From NCBI RefSeq assembly GCF_023101665.1, contig NZ_CP082161.1:4898001-4962000 (forward strand): a stretch of DNA of 64,000 nt, given 5' to 3'. Origin of the DNA: Bradyrhizobium sp. 195. GTDB taxonomy: Bacteria; Pseudomonadota; Alphaproteobacteria; Rhizobiales; Xanthobacteraceae. The notes under the pieces are model-generated. The model made no database searches and was not told where the DNA came from. It was given only the letters and a program-made list of their open reading frames with translations. A program made the position numbers and the translations under genes. Below, one piece after another: positions 19,500 through 29,923 of this stretch; positions within the stretch are counted from its first letter, which is position 1, and every line of letters begins with the position of its first letter.

Positions 19500-20825
19500 T
19501 CACTCCGCCGCGACCATGTTCACGGGATCGCGGACGCCGATATCGTCAATGTCAGCCCTGTGCGAATATTGGTCGATACGCGCTTCGATCTCGTGACGGA
19601 AATGCGCGATCAGGCCCTGGATCGGCCAGGCCGCCGCGTCGCCGAGCGCGCAGATGGTGTGGCCTTCGACCTGCTTCGTCACCTCGAGCAGCATGTCGAT
19701 CTCGCGCTTGTGGGCGCGGCCTTCCGCCATGCGGGTGAGCACGCGCCACATCCACCCCGTACCCTCGCGGCACGGCGTGCACTGGCCGCAGCTCTCATGC
19801 TTGTAGAAGTAGGAGATGCGGGCGATGGCGCGGATCAAATCGGTGGACTTGTCCATCACGATGACGGCCGCGGTGCCGAGGCCCGAGCGCAGCTTGCTCA
19901 AGGAGTCGAAATCCATCGGCGTGTCGATGATCTGCTCGGCCGGCACCATGCGCACCGACGATCCGCCGGGGATCACGGCCTTGAGGTTGTCCCAGCCGCC
20001 ACGGATGCCGCCGCAATGCTTGTCGATCAGCTCACGGAACGGAATGCCCATGGCCTCTTCGACGTTGCAGGGCCGCTCGACATGGCCGGAGATGCAGAAC
20101 AGCTTGGTGCCGACATTGTTCGGACGGCCGATGCCGGCGAACCAGGCCGCGCCACGGCGCAGGATGTCCGGTGCAACGGCGATGGACTCGACGTTGTTGA
20201 CGGTGGTCGGGCAGCCGAACAGGCCGACATTGGCCGGGAACGGTGGCTTCAGCCGCGGCTGGCCCTTCTTGCCTTCGAGGCTTTCGAGCAGCGCGGTTTC
20301 CTCGCCGCAGATGTAAGCGCCGGCGCCGTGCGCGACGTAGATGTCGAACGGCCAGCCGTGGATGTTGTCCTTGCCGACCAGCTTAGCCTCATAGGCCTGG
20401 TCGATCGCGGCCTGGAGATGCTCGCGCTCGCGGATGAACTCGCCGCGGACATAGATGTAGCAGGCGTGCGCGTTCATCGCGCAGCTCGCGATCAGGCAGC
20501 CCTCGATCAGGAGATGCGGATCGTGCCGCATGATCTCGCGATCCTTGCAGGTGCCGGGCTCGGATTCGTCGGCGTTGACGACGAGATAGCTCGGCCGGCC
20601 GTCGGTCGATTCCTTCGGCATGAACGACCATTTCAGGCCGGTCGGGAAGCCTGCGCCACCGCGGCCGCGCAGGCCCGAGGCCTTCATCTCGTTGATGATC
20701 CAGTCGCGGCCCTTGTCGATGATGTTCTTCGTGCCGTCCCAGGCGCCGCGACGCCGCGCGCCCTCGAGCCCCCAATCGTGGAGGCCGTAGAGGTTCTTGA
20801 AGATGCGGTCCTTGTCCTCGAGCAT
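19500..20825 (-). CDS. nuoF: NADH-quinone oxidoreductase subunit F
   Basis: The 441-aa NADH dehydrogenase subunit binding FMN, NADH and one [4Fe-4S] cluster (N3). Seen are [16 protein letters not shown] (FMN/NADH loop), [19 protein letters not shown] and the cluster motif [15 protein letters not shown], with the fourth Cys in [11 protein letters not shown]. Full length and complete. Confidence 0.97.
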   Translation of the reverse strand: MLEDKDRIFKNLYGLHDWGLEGARRRGAWDGTKNIIDKGRDWIINEMKASGLRGRGGAGFPTGLKWSFMPKESTDGRPSYLVVNADESEPGTCKDREIMRHDPHLLIEGCLIASCAMNAHACYIYVRGEFIREREHLQAAIDQAYEAKLVGKDNIHGWPFDIYVAHGAGAYICGEETALLESLEGKKGQPRLKPPFPANVGLFGCPTTVNNVESIAVAPDILRRGAAWFAGIGRPNNVGTKLFCISGHVERPCNVEEAMGIPFRELIDKHCGGIRGGWDNLKAVIPGGSSVRMVPAEQIIDTPMDFDSLSKLRSGLGTAAVIVMDKSTDLIRAIARISYFYKHESCGQCTPCREGTGWMWRVLTRMAEGRAHKREIDMLLEVTKQVEGHTICALGDAAAWPIQGLIAHFRHEIEARIDQYSHRADIDDIGVRDPVNMVAAE

Positions 20826-20840
20826 ATCAGTGCTTTCCGA

Positions 20841-21005
20841 TCAACTATTGGACTGCTTGTAGGCAAGTCCGGCGGCGCAGATGCCAAAGGTCAGCGCCCA
20901 GAGCAGACTGGATTCCAGCGACGCGTTCAGGCTGAAACGCTGCAGCAGGAAAATGAAGGCGGCCGCAACAGCGGCATGCATCGCGATGAAGCCCCACTTC
21001 TTCAT
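20841..21005 (-). CDS. Small hypothetical membrane protein inside the nuo operon
   Basis: A 54-aa protein with two hydrophobic stretches (AMHAAVAAAFIFLLQRF and LLWALTFGICAAGLAY) between nuoE and nuoF. I chose the ATG at 21005 because GGAGGGG lies about nine bases upstream. The ATG at 21047, which overlaps the nuoE stop (TGATG), would add 14 polar residues. No function is known. Confidence 0.65.
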   Translation of the reverse strand: MKKWGFIAMHAAVAAAFIFLLQRFSLNASLESSLLWALTFGICAAGLAYKQSNS

Positions 21006-21046
21006 GGCACCGCTCCCCTCCATGGCCTGCGACGAGAGATCACGCA

Positions 21047-21658
21047 TCAGGTGATCTCCTTCAGCGTGGTCGGTCCGTTGATCGGCGCCGAGAACTGGCG
21101 GCCGTTCTGCGGACCCGGCTTGGGCGGATTGCCCGAAGCGAAGCCGTCGAGCACCTTACCGAAGCTTTCCTTGGTCAGGTCCTCATAGGTGTCCTTGCCG
21201 ATCAGCACCATCGGCGCGTTCACGCAGGCACCGAGGCACTCCACCTCTTCCCAGCTGAAATTGCCGTCCTTGGACAGATGGAACGGCTCGTGATGGATGC
21301 GGTGCTCGCAGACGTGGATCAGATCCTCGGCGCCGCGCAGCCGGCACGGCGTGGTGCCGCAGACCTGGACGTGAGCCTTCTTGCCGACGGGCGCGAGCTG
21401 GAACATCGTGTAGAAGGTCGCGACTTCCAGCACACGGATATAGGGCATGTCGAGCAGGTCGGCGACCGCGCGGATCGCGGCTTCCGAGACCCAGCCCTCA
21501 TGCTGCTCCTGGACGCGCCAGAGGATCGCGATGACCGCGGAGGCCTGACGTCCCGCCGGATATTTCGCGATCTGCTGCTTGGCGAACGCGAGGTTCTCCT
21601 CCGTGAACGTAAAGCTCGCGGGCTGGACTTCCTTCGGTGCTAATCGGCGAACGGACAT
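21047..21658 (-). CDS. nuoE: NADH-quinone oxidoreductase subunit E
   Basis: The 203-aa thioredoxin-like [2Fe-2S] subunit (cluster N1a). Its ligands are [10 protein letters not shown] and [11 protein letters not shown]. An N-terminal helical region ([19 protein letters not shown]) and [15 protein letters not shown] are typical. The C-terminal tail after the thioredoxin-like fold is Pro/Gly-rich. Confidence 0.96.
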   Translation of the reverse strand: MSVRRLAPKEVQPASFTFTEENLAFAKQQIAKYPAGRQASAVIAILWRVQEQHEGWVSEAAIRAVADLLDMPYIRVLEVATFYTMFQLAPVGKKAHVQVCGTTPCRLRGAEDLIHVCEHRIHHEPFHLSKDGNFSWEEVECLGACVNAPMVLIGKDTYEDLTKESFGKVLDGFASGNPPKPGPQNGRQFSAPINGPTTLKEIT

Positions 21659-21670
21659 CTCTTCAATCTC

Positions 21671-22648
21671 TCACTGCATGCGGCGCGCGGACTTGGCGTT
21701 CAAGATCTTGGCATTCAGGGCATCGATCCTGTCCTGCCAGAACGCGCTTGCGGTGCCGAAAACGTTGTAGCCGACGTGGGTCGAGACCTTGATGCGGTCG
21801 AGGATCGACAGCTCGGTCACGGTCTCCATGCGGTTGCTGCGCGGATCGAACACGATCAGCTTCAGCGGGGTCTGTTCGAGGATGAAACGCGACACGGCAT
21901 GAGAGCGGTCGCTGCCGTGCTCCTCGCACATGATGACGCTGTCGGCCTCAAGCAGCCGGGCGCCGCCCTTGATCGCCTCGATCTCGACGCCCTCGACGTC
22001 GAGCTTGATCAGGTATTTGCCGGTGCTCGCGATCGTGCCGTCCTCGATCAGATTGTCGAGTGCGATGACCGGCACGTCCTCACCGCCGGCCGATGGATCG
22101 CCGGCGATGCTGAAGGCCTCGTGCTTGGTGCCCGACAGCCGCGCAGTGCCGCGCGATGCACCGATCGCACATTTCATGGTCTCGAAGCGATTGCCGTTGA
22201 CGCGGGCGTTGTTGGCGAGCTTCGGGTAGTTCTGTCCCGACGGCTCGATCGCGATCGCCCTGTGCGCGCCGAACGGCTTGCTCGAGACCAGCACGGACCA
22301 GTAGCCGTAATTGGCGCCGCAATCCAGCAACGTGTAATCGACGTCGATGGAGTCGGCGAACAGCAGCTCGAGCTCGTCTTCATAATTGTACGAGCGGTTG
22401 AGCAGCTTGCTCCAATAGCCGTCGCCGTAAGGGAATTCGAACACGGCGTCGGGATTGAGCCTGATCGCGATGTTGCGCTCGGGCAGCGTCTTCCGCAGCA
22501 GGTTGGCACAGGCGATGTAGCCCATATGCGAGAAGTGCGACGAGATCTTCGATCCCGTCACCAGCGCCAAGGCAGCCGTCCGCTCCCACAGGTTGGCCCC
22601 TTCAAGGGCCCCCGAGGCACGGTCAAACTGGATTGGCGCCTGCGCCAT
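21671..22648 (-). CDS. FkbM-family SAM-dependent methyltransferase inside the nuo operon
   Basis: A 325-aa class I methyltransferase. The SAM-binding motif I is YTLLDCGANYGYWSV, followed by AIAIEPSGQNY (acidic end of beta 2) and the FkbM-typical IKLDVEGVEIEAIKGG. Its target is unknown; FkbM proteins methylate sugars and small molecules. The start at 22648 shares one base with the nuoD stop (TGATG), so it is co-translated with nuoD and lies 12 bp before nuoE. Its presence among complex I genes is unusual. Confidence 0.88.
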   Translation of the reverse strand: MAQAPIQFDRASGALEGANLWERTAALALVTGSKISSHFSHMGYIACANLLRKTLPERNIAIRLNPDAVFEFPYGDGYWSKLLNRSYNYEDELELLFADSIDVDYTLLDCGANYGYWSVLVSSKPFGAHRAIAIEPSGQNYPKLANNARVNGNRFETMKCAIGASRGTARLSGTKHEAFSIAGDPSAGGEDVPVIALDNLIEDGTIASTGKYLIKLDVEGVEIEAIKGGARLLEADSVIMCEEHGSDRSHAVSRFILEQTPLKLIVFDPRSNRMETVTELSILDRIKVSTHVGYNVFGTASAFWQDRIDALNAKILNAKSARRMQ

Positions 22649-23844
22649 CACCGATCGACCTCTCCGAACACGATGTCGAGCGAGCCGAGGATCGCCGAGA
22701 CGTCGGCGAGCAGATGGCCGCGACAGATGTGATCCATGGCCTGCAGATGCGCAAAGCCCGGCGCGCGGATCTTGCACTTGTAGGGCTTGTTGGTGCCGTC
22801 GGAGATCAGATAGACGCCGAACTCGCCCTTGGGCGCCTCGACCGCGGCGTAGACTTCGCCGGCCGGCACGTGGACGCCTTCGGTGTAGAGCTTGAAGTGG
22901 TGGATCAGCGCTTCCATCGAACGCTTCATCTCGCCACGGCGCGGCGGCGCGACCTTGTTGTCGGCGACGACGACGGGGCCCTTACCGTCAGGCGCGTTCA
23001 GCTTCTGGATGCACTGCTTCATGATGCGGATGGACTGCCGCATCTCTTCCATGCGGATCAGGTAGCGGTCGTAGCAGTCGCCGTTCTTGCCGATCGGAAT
23101 GTCGAAATCCATCTCGGCATAGCATTCATAGGGCTGCGACTTGCGCAAATCCCAGGCCGCGCCCGAGCCGCGCACCATCACGCCCGAAAAACCCCACTCC
23201 CAGGCTTCCTTCAGCGGCACCACGCCGATGTCCACGTTGCGCTGCTTGAAGATGCGGTTGGCGGTGAGGAGACGGTCGAGGTCGTCCACCACCTTCAGGA
23301 ACGGATCGCACCAGGCCTCGATGTCGTCGACCAGCTTCTGCGGCAGGTCCTGATGCACGCCGCCGACGCGGAAGAAGGCCGCATGCATACGGCTGCCCGA
23401 GGCGCGCTCGTAGAACACCATCAGCTTCTCGCGCTCTTCGAAACCCCACAGCGGCGGGGTTAGCGCGCCGACGTCCATCGCCTGCGTGGTGACGTTGAGC
23501 AGATGCGACAGGATGCGGCCGATCTCGCAATAGAGCACGCGGATCAGCTGGCCGCGGCGCGGCACCTCGATGCCGAGCAGCTTTTCTGCAGCCATGCAGA
23601 AGGCGTGCTCCTGGTTCATCGGTGCGACGTAGTCGAGCCGGTCGAAATAAGGGATCGCCTGGAGATAAGTCTTCTGCTCGATCAGCTTCTCGGTGCCGCG
23701 GTGAAGCAAGCCGATATGCGGATCGACGCGCGCGACGACCTCGCCGTCAAGCTCCAGGACCAGACGCAGCACGCCGTGCGCCGCCGGATGCTGGGGGCCA
23801 AAGTTGATGGTGAAATTGCGAAGCTGTTCGGGTTGCTCGTTCAT
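22648..23844 (-). CDS. nuoD: NADH-quinone oxidoreductase subunit D
   Basis: The 398-aa 49-kDa-type subunit forming the quinone site with NuoB. The family signatures are [16 protein letters not shown] (with the quinone-site His), HRGTEKLIE and the C-terminal DIVFGEVDR. Separate from NuoC here, not fused. Confidence 0.97.
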   Translation of the reverse strand: MNEQPEQLRNFTINFGPQHPAAHGVLRLVLELDGEVVARVDPHIGLLHRGTEKLIEQKTYLQAIPYFDRLDYVAPMNQEHAFCMAAEKLLGIEVPRRGQLIRVLYCEIGRILSHLLNVTTQAMDVGALTPPLWGFEEREKLMVFYERASGSRMHAAFFRVGGVHQDLPQKLVDDIEAWCDPFLKVVDDLDRLLTANRIFKQRNVDIGVVPLKEAWEWGFSGVMVRGSGAAWDLRKSQPYECYAEMDFDIPIGKNGDCYDRYLIRMEEMRQSIRIMKQCIQKLNAPDGKGPVVVADNKVAPPRRGEMKRSMEALIHHFKLYTEGVHVPAGEVYAAVEAPKGEFGVYLISDGTNKPYKCKIRAPGFAHLQAMDHICRGHLLADVSAILGSLDIVFGEVDR

Positions 23845-23846
23845 GA

Positions 23847-24461
23847 TCAGACCTTCGGTCCCGCTTTTTCATCACCCGGAAGGACCGGATAGTCGGCTCC
23901 CTCCCACGGCGACAAAAAGTCGAACTTGCGGAATTCCTGATTGAGCCGGACCGGCTCGTACACCACCCGCTTTTCCTGGTCGTCGTAGCGGACCTCGACG
24001 AAACCGGTGGTCGGGAAATCCTTGCGCAGCGGATGGCCCTCGAACCCGTAATCGGTGAGGATGCGGCGCATGTCGGGATGACCGACGAAGAACACGCCGT
24101 AGAGGTCGTAGGCCTCGCGCTCGAACCAGTCGGCGCCGGGGAACACGTCGATCAGCGACGGCACCTGCGTGGTCTCGTCGGCCTGGGCCTTGAGCCGGAT
24201 GCGCGTATTCAGGGTCGGGGACAGGAAGTGATAGATCACGTCGAAGCGCTTCTCGCGCGACGGATAGTCCGCTGCCGTGATGTCGGTGAAGTTGATGAAG
24301 CGGCAATTCGGGTCGTCGCGGAGGTACTTGACCACCTCGACGATCTTGCTGGCCTCGACATCAACCGTGAGCTGGTTGAAGGCCACCGAATGACCGATGG
24401 CAGCGCCCGGAAGCGCGCTAACGATCGTCTGCCCCAGGGCGTCGAGCTTGGCGTCGTCCAT
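23847..24461 (-). CDS. nuoC: NADH-quinone oxidoreductase subunit C
   Basis: The 204-aa 30-kDa-type subunit. The signature [20 protein letters not shown] is followed by [19 protein letters not shown]. The ATG at 24461 gives the usual length; the open frame further upstream lies within nuoB and is not coding. It ends 3 bp before nuoD. Confidence 0.96.
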   Translation of the reverse strand: MDDAKLDALGQTIVSALPGAAIGHSVAFNQLTVDVEASKIVEVVKYLRDDPNCRFINFTDITAADYPSREKRFDVIYHFLSPTLNTRIRLKAQADETTQVPSLIDVFPGADWFEREAYDLYGVFFVGHPDMRRILTDYGFEGHPLRKDFPTTGFVEVRYDDQEKRVVYEPVRLNQEFRKFDFLSPWEGADYPVLPGDEKAGPKV

Positions 24462-24472
24462 GACGTAAAACC

Positions 24473-25060
24473 TTAGCGTTCGATGGTGCCGGTGCGCCGG
24501 ATCTTCTTCTGCAGCAGCAGCACGCCGTAGAGCAGCGCTTCCGCCGTGGGCGGGCAGCCCGGCACGTAGATGTCGATCGGCACGATGCGGTCGCAACCGC
24601 GCACGACCGAGTAGGAATAGTGATAGTAGCCGCCGCCATTGGCGCAGGAGCCCATCGAGATGACGTAGCGCGGCTCCGGCATCTGGTCGTAGACCTTGCG
24701 CAGCGCGGGCGCCATCTTGTTGGTCAGCGTGCCGGCGACGATCATCACGTCGGACTGGCGCGGCGAGGCGCGCGGCGCAAAGCCGAAGCGCTCGACGTCG
24801 TAGCGCGGCATCGACACCTGCATCATCTCGACCGCGCAGCAGGCGAGACCGAAGGTCATCCACATCAGCGACCCGGTGCGGGCCCAGGTGATGAGGTCGT
24901 CGGTCGCGGCCACGAAGAAGCCCTTGTCGGACAGCTCGGAATTGACCTCGAGGAAGAACGGATCATTGGCCCCGACCGGCTTGCCGGTCGACGGGTCCAG
25001 GATGCCCTTGGGAGCCGGCGCGACGACCGGACCCATGGACGATGCAGGGTTCAATCCCAT
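24473..25060 (-). CDS. nuoB: NADH-quinone oxidoreductase subunit B
   Basis: The 195-aa subunit carrying the terminal [4Fe-4S] cluster N2, next to the quinone site. Ligands are the tandem cysteines of [11 protein letters not shown], Cys in [17 protein letters not shown] and Cys in [12 protein letters not shown]. The ATG at 25060 overlaps the end of nuoA by 10 bp; an alternative start at 25081 would overlap more. Confidence 0.96.
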   Translation of the reverse strand: MGLNPASSMGPVVAPAPKGILDPSTGKPVGANDPFFLEVNSELSDKGFFVAATDDLITWARTGSLMWMTFGLACCAVEMMQVSMPRYDVERFGFAPRASPRQSDVMIVAGTLTNKMAPALRKVYDQMPEPRYVISMGSCANGGGYYHYSYSVVRGCDRIVPIDIYVPGCPPTAEALLYGVLLLQKKIRRTGTIER

Positions 25061-25416
25061 TCGAGTGCTCCCTTCTTCCATTCATAGGCGAACCCGACCG
25101 TCAGCACGGCGAGGAAGACCACCATGGACCAGAAGCCGGTCGCGCCAAGCTTGCCGAACGCCACCGCCCAGGGAAACAGGAACGCCACCTCGAGGTCGAA
25201 GATGATGAAGAGGATGGCGACCAGGTAGAAGCGGACGTCGAACTTCATGCGGGCATCGTCGAAGGCGTTGAAACCGCACTCATATGCCGACAGCTTTTCC
25301 GGGTCCGGCTGCTGGAACGCCACGACGAAGGGTGCGATCAGCAGCACGAGGCCGATGAGGCCCGCGACCCCTATAAAGACGACGAGTGGAAGATAGTTCT
25401 GCAGAATGCCGCTCAT
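25051..25416 (-). CDS. nuoA: NADH-quinone oxidoreductase subunit A
   Basis: The 121-aa three-helix subunit that opens the nuo operon. Conserved segments are [20 protein letters not shown] (loop near the quinone cavity), [15 protein letters not shown] and [13 protein letters not shown]. The ATG at 25416 is preceded by GGGAAAAAGGG. Confidence 0.95.
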   Translation of the reverse strand: MSGILQNYLPLVVFIGVAGLIGLVLLIAPFVVAFQQPDPEKLSAYECGFNAFDDARMKFDVRFYLVAILFIIFDLEVAFLFPWAVAFGKLGATGFWSMVVFLAVLTVGFAYEWKKGALEWD

Positions 25417-26069
25417 TGACGAGCCCTTTTTCCCGCAGCCTCGGGACAGCCACGGATTCGTCCGATTTGGAATTATTCTGAGCCTTAGCGCAGTGCACCA
25501 ATGGGCGCAAGACACGCTCTTTTTAGGCCCTTTGCCGCCCCCAGCACGCTGGAAATCCCGGAATCACCCCGCGGCTGGTATGGAGCAGATCGCCAAGGCC
25601 AGCAAGGGCGATCCCGATCATTCTAGGCGCGCTCGGCCGTAAGGTCCGGTGTTGGGGAAGCTCGCTTTATTTAAGCCGGGGCGCGGCAAAATCCAAATTA
25701 CAACGTGAACAGACGCCCACCGTCACCCGGGCGACATATTAGCCGCGCCTCCCTCAGGGCAGCGCGGCCGGGAGCGCCTGTGATGGTTGCGACCACGCGC
25801 GGAACAGGTGCAGGAAAGACACGTATCCACAGGCGCGAAGGTCAGACGAGCCATGCATCATGATGGGATCGGGGCTCATCCGGCGAATGCATCGGCAGGC
25901 GCCCCGCCCCGGATCAGCCGCGAGCGCGGCGGCGACGACCTGGTGGTCGTCGCGCGCGCCGCGCCTGGATGAGCTTCGGGCCGGGGGGCATGGCCCGCGA
26001 GCTCATCGATCCCGCGAAGACCACCCCTTGACAGTGGGCGCCTTCACGAAGCTCTCCCCTCGCCCGCCA
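25417..26069. other. Intergenic region upstream of nuoA
   Basis: 653 bp between the nuo operon start and the end of the TonB-receptor gene. It must hold the nuo promoter (leftward), but I see no clear -35/-10 pair. Short open frames are present in several phases without ribosome sites or recognisable products. No riboswitch-like conserved boxes were found. Confidence 0.5.
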
Positions 26070-28313
26070 TCACCATTTGTAGCCGAGGCTTGCGGTGATG
26101 CGGCGACGGTCGCCGTAATAGCATGAGGTGATGACCGCGCAGCTCGCGACGTAGATCTTGTCCGTCACGTTCGCGACGTTGAGCGCCGCACGCCAGTGGT
26201 TGTCCCATTCGTAGTGCATTGCGAGATCGCCCAGCACGAAAGACGGAACGAGCACGGTGTTCGCGGTGTCGGCAAAGGACGAGCCTACGTAGCGCACGCC
26301 GCCGCCAAGGCCGAAGCCCCGCAGCGGGCCCTCGCTGAATGTATAGTCGGTCCAGACCGAGGCGAACTCCCGGGGTGTGTTGGTCGGAACAGTGCCGATC
26401 AGCGCGGGATTGAGGTCCTGGCTCACGAACAGATCGTAATTGGTGTAGCTCGCCACCAGCTTGAAGTCCGGCGTGATGTTCGCCACCGCCTCGAGCTCGA
26501 CGCCACGCGAAGTGATCTCGCCGTTCTGGGTCTGGAACAGCGGATTGTTCGGATCGGTGGTCAGCGCATTCTTGCGCTTCAGATCGAACCACGCGACGCT
26601 GAACCGGGCGTTGAGCCCGACCGGCTCGTACTTCACGCCGACCTCGGTCTGCTCCGATGTCTCCGGCAGTTGCAGCCGCCCGGCCGCGTTGACGCCGATG
26701 ATCGGATTGTAGCCCGTCATGTACGAGACATAGGGCGCAACGCCAAAGTCGAGATTGTAGATCGCGCCGACGCGGCCGGAGAACTTGCCGTCCTTGCGGC
26801 TTTGATCGGGGCCGAGCCGGTTGTCGTTGTCGAGGTCAACCCAATCCTGACGGCCGGATAGCACCACCGTCAGCCGATCGAGCTTGACCTGATCCTGGAG
26901 ATATACCGCGGCCATGCCCTGAGTGAGATAGGCGTCCTGATACAGCGCAGCGTTGAACGGCGCGTTGACGCCGTAGACCGGGTTGAGCACGTTGAGATTG
27001 GTGCCCACCCCGAAGCCCTGGCGGTCGTCGAGGGCATAGTGCTTGAGGTCGACGCCGAAGAGCGTGGTGTGCTGCAGCGCGCCGGTGGCGAAGCGGTACT
27101 CGAGCTGGTTGTCGAGGTTCAACTGGTTGGCGACGCCGCGGGCGTAGAAATTGCCGCGCATGATGTCGGCGGCCGCCGGCGTCGTCGCGTAGCCCAGCCC
27201 ATAGAGGCCGGTGTAGAAGACGTCGACGTGGGCGAAGCGCGCATTCTGGCGGAAGTCGAGGCTATCCGTGATGTTCTTCTCGAACTGGTAGCCGAGCGTC
27301 TCCTGCTCGCGGCGAAACTGGTCGGCGCGGGGGTCGCCGGCGAACAGGCTGGTGGGAATGCGGCCGAACGGCGCGTTGGTGACGGTGCCGACATAGGGCA
27401 GGAAGTTCTCCGCCCTGGTGTTGTTGTGCGCAGCCGTCGCGTAGACGGTGAGCTTGGTGTCGCCGTCCGGCCGCCACGTCACCGACGGAGCGAAGAAGAA
27501 GTTGTTGTCATAGGTATAGTCGGTCTGAGTGCCGCCGCCCTGCACTTGGCCGACAAACCGGTACAACGTTTGCCCGTTGCCGGACTGCGGGACCACGCCG
27601 CCGATGTCGAACGCCATGTAGGCGTTGCCATGGTTGTTGATGCCGGTCTCGAGATAGCGCACCGGCTCGGCGCGCGGCAGCTTGCTCACCGCGTTGACGA
27701 GACCGCCCGGCGCCGAGCCGCCGTACAGGATGCCGGACGGCCCGCGCAGCACCTCGACGCGCTCGAGGTTGAATGGTTGCAGCTTCCAGCTCGCATAGGA
27801 GGTGTAAAACAGCTGCAGGCCGTCGAGGAACAGTGACTCGTTCTGCGCGGGGAAGCCGCGGATCAAGAACCAGTCGTTGCGGAAATCGGCGCCGTAGGTG
27901 CCGGCGATCACGCCGGGCGTGTAACGCAGCACCTCGTCGAACTTGCTGACGATCTTCTGGTCGCGGATCTGCTCCGCGCTGATGACCGACACCGATTGCG
28001 GCGTCTCTATGATCGGCGTGTTGGTCTTGGTGCCGGACGAGCTGCGACCGGCGACGTAGCCATTTACCGGGCCACGCGGCGTCTCGACGAAGCCGACATT
28101 GCGCTGTGGCTGCGGCTTGCTTCGATTGGCGGTCTGCACCGACCGCGGCGCGCGACGCTGCGGCGTCGTGGCGACGCGGCGGCGTGCTTCCGGCGCGGTG
28201 ACGGTGACCGACGGCAGGCTCGTTGCGCCGCTCGGTGCGGACGATTGTGCAAGCGATGCCTGCGGCACCAAAACCAAAGCGGACGCGGCCGCCAACACAG
28301 CCGACCGCAGCAT
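26070..28313 (-). CDS. TonB-dependent siderophore receptor
   Basis: A 747-aa outer-membrane receptor of the FhuA/FoxA type that imports a ferric siderophore with TonB energy. It has a signal peptide (AVLAAASALVLVPQASLAQ), a long Arg/Pro-rich linker, the plug domain (IIETPQSVSVISAEQIRDQK, RYTPGVIAGTYGAD, RGFPAQNESLFLDGLQL, VEVLRGPSGILYGGSAPGG) and a 22-strand-type barrel ending in an aromatic (RITASLGYKW). I prefer the ATG at 28313; a GTG at 28328 adds five residues. An iron-type operator lies upstream. Confidence 0.93.
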   Translation of the reverse strand: MLRSAVLAAASALVLVPQASLAQSSAPSGATSLPSVTVTAPEARRRVATTPQRRAPRSVQTANRSKPQPQRNVGFVETPRGPVNGYVAGRSSSGTKTNTPIIETPQSVSVISAEQIRDQKIVSKFDEVLRYTPGVIAGTYGADFRNDWFLIRGFPAQNESLFLDGLQLFYTSYASWKLQPFNLERVEVLRGPSGILYGGSAPGGLVNAVSKLPRAEPVRYLETGINNHGNAYMAFDIGGVVPQSGNGQTLYRFVGQVQGGGTQTDYTYDNNFFFAPSVTWRPDGDTKLTVYATAAHNNTRAENFLPYVGTVTNAPFGRIPTSLFAGDPRADQFRREQETLGYQFEKNITDSLDFRQNARFAHVDVFYTGLYGLGYATTPAAADIMRGNFYARGVANQLNLDNQLEYRFATGALQHTTLFGVDLKHYALDDRQGFGVGTNLNVLNPVYGVNAPFNAALYQDAYLTQGMAAVYLQDQVKLDRLTVVLSGRQDWVDLDNDNRLGPDQSRKDGKFSGRVGAIYNLDFGVAPYVSYMTGYNPIIGVNAAGRLQLPETSEQTEVGVKYEPVGLNARFSVAWFDLKRKNALTTDPNNPLFQTQNGEITSRGVELEAVANITPDFKLVASYTNYDLFVSQDLNPALIGTVPTNTPREFASVWTDYTFSEGPLRGFGLGGGVRYVGSSFADTANTVLVPSFVLGDLAMHYEWDNHWRAALNVANVTDKIYVASCAVITSCYYGDRRRITASLGYKW

Positions 28314-28432
28314 TCCCAGACTGTTCACGCGCTACCCCAAAACGTATCTGCATGCGTCATGCCGTCAGTCCCGTGGCGGCATGCACTTGCGATGACGCTT
28401 ATGGGAGGGTGCGCGATTTCCCTAATTGAAAG

Positions 28433-28455
28433 CTTCTTAGAAGGACTCTTAGAAG
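28433..28455 (-). promoter_or_regulatory. Putative iron-responsive operator of the siderophore receptor
   Basis: CTTAGAAG occurs twice in direct orientation 12 bp apart (28436-28443 and 28448-28455), the first within the palindrome CTTCTTAGAAG. It lies about 120 bp upstream of the receptor start, just past the MarR gene stop. TTAGAA/TTCTAA-type motifs are characteristic of Irr/Fur sites of Rhizobiales; assignment to Irr is inferred. Confidence 0.45.
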
Positions 28456-28486
28456 CGCTCCAACAGTTCCGGAGATTGCTGCGAGA

Positions 28487-29002
28487 TCAGCGCGAACTCT
28501 TCTCGCTCTCGAGCATCTCGGTGGCGATCGCCGTGAGCTGATCGACCTGCCGCATCAGCGTGTGGAACTCGGCTTCGCTCAAATGCTCCAGCAGGCGCCG
28601 GTTGCGCTCCTGCGCGCCGTCGACGATCGCGTCATGCGCAACGAGACCTGCAGGCGTCAGCGAGATCAGCACCTCGCGGCTGTCTTCCGGATTAGCCGAT
28701 TTCGCGATCAGCTTGCGCGAGAGCAGATTGGCCAGCGCGCGGCTGATCTGTCCCTTGTCCTGGCCGACGGCCTCGGCGAGCCGCGCCACGCTCATCGGCG
28801 GCCGGCGGCCGAGCGAGGCGGCAAGACCGAACTCGACCAAGGACAAGCCGGTGAGGCGCTTGTAGCGCAGGATCGCGCCACGCTTGAGCAAACTGGCAAG
28901 CACCATCAGTCGCGACGACAGCATCACGGTGATCGGGGCCAACGGTTCGCTCTCGGCCGCTGCGGGCAACGTCGCCACGCCCCAGCTCTCGGTCTGGCTC
29001 AT
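28487..29002 (-). CDS. MarR family transcriptional regulator
   Basis: A 171-aa winged-helix regulator. The DNA-binding part is visible as LVEFGLAASLGRRPPMSVARL, then the recognition helix AEAVGQDKGQISRALANLLS, and the wing SREVLISLTPAGLVAHD. The ATG at 29002 with AGAGGTGG upstream gives a normal MarR length; the frame is open to 29122. It sits immediately upstream of the siderophore receptor on the same strand, but whether it controls it is unknown. Confidence 0.85.
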   Translation of the reverse strand: MSQTESWGVATLPAAAESEPLAPITVMLSSRLMVLASLLKRGAILRYKRLTGLSLVEFGLAASLGRRPPMSVARLAEAVGQDKGQISRALANLLSRKLIAKSANPEDSREVLISLTPAGLVAHDAIVDGAQERNRRLLEHLSEAEFHTLMRQVDQLTAIATEMLESEKSSR

Positions 29003-29283
29003 GATCCACCTCTGCCAAGAAAGCCCGAACCTGCCAAGCCGGGTCACAGCGACCTCCGCGGTCACGACCAGGCTCGGCGCCCTCTTGGTCATCTGGGCCG
29101 CCCGCACGATCCGGGATGACATCGGCCGTGCCGCCGCCTGAGACCGGGCCCGGCTCGGCCCGTTTCGGCGAAACCAGCCGGGCGGGAGATGAAACCATTT
29201 TGCGGAACCCGCGAAACCATCCGGAAACAGATGGTCCTTAAGACAGAGCCATAGACGGCGGCAAAGCCCGTCGGGAGGCTCAG

Positions 29284-29487
29284 ATGAACCACTCCATTCA
29301 CTCTGCTGATCGTGCGACCCACCTCAAGATCGTGGTGGTGGCGCTCGTGGCCGGCATCATGGTGGCCGGCTTCGGGATCGCAGCCCGTACCAATGCCGAT
29401 TATAGCCAGACCGCCCAGTCCACCCACGTCATCAAGGCCGGCAAGCCGGTGGTGGTGACGAGCGCCGGGACGTCGGAGATTCGCTGA
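29284..29487 (+). CDS. Small hypothetical membrane-anchored protein
   Basis: A 67-aa protein with one hydrophobic segment (IVVVALVAGIMVAGFGIAA) and a short polar tail (HVIKAGKPVVVTSAG). A strong GGGAGG ribosome site precedes the ATG by six bases, and a clear terminator follows, so this is a real single-gene unit. Short proteins with this N-terminal ATHLKIVVVAL pattern are frequent in Bradyrhizobium; role unknown. Confidence 0.78.
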   Translation: MNHSIHSADRATHLKIVVVALVAGIMVAGFGIAARTNADYSQTAQSTHVIKAGKPVVVTSAGTSEIR

Positions 29488-29512
29488 AACAGTCTCTTCC
29501 GGGCTGACCAAT

Positions 29513-29535
29513 GGCCGCCTCCGGGCGGCCTTTTT
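29513..29535 (+). terminator. Rho-independent terminator
   Basis: Stem GGCCGCC / GGCGGCC with a four-base loop (29513-29530), directly followed by TTTTT. It ends the small gene at 29284-29487. Confidence 0.85.
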
Positions 29536-29646
29536 CGTTTTCCAGAGCAATGCTTAGCCGAGATCGACCGCGCCAGCGCAACGTCCTTGACTTCACCCAG
29601 CCCCGCCTTTAAGTCCCCCCTCGTTCCGCGCGCATCAGCGAACCAC

Positions 29647-29723
<77 letters not shown>

Positions 29724-29923
29724 TTTTGGCAATCCCTTCATAGTCTTAGCCGAAACGCCTCAAGGCCTGTCGCATCTGCGCCGGTGATCGCCGACGTCCG
29801 GCGGGAACTCGCGGCATAGTCAGCCCACGTCCGAATCGTCTACGCCTTCCAGCACTTAGAGGGATTCCCACGCATTTCCGGCTTTTCCGGGCTTCCCTGT
29901 CATTGGAATCGAGGAGGCCAGAC

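Noticed and set aside
25417..26069. Riboswitch or small RNA upstream of nuoA
   Set aside because: I looked for cobalamin-type and similar conserved boxes because a receptor gene is adjacent, but saw none, and the region is upstream of nuoA and downstream of the receptor.
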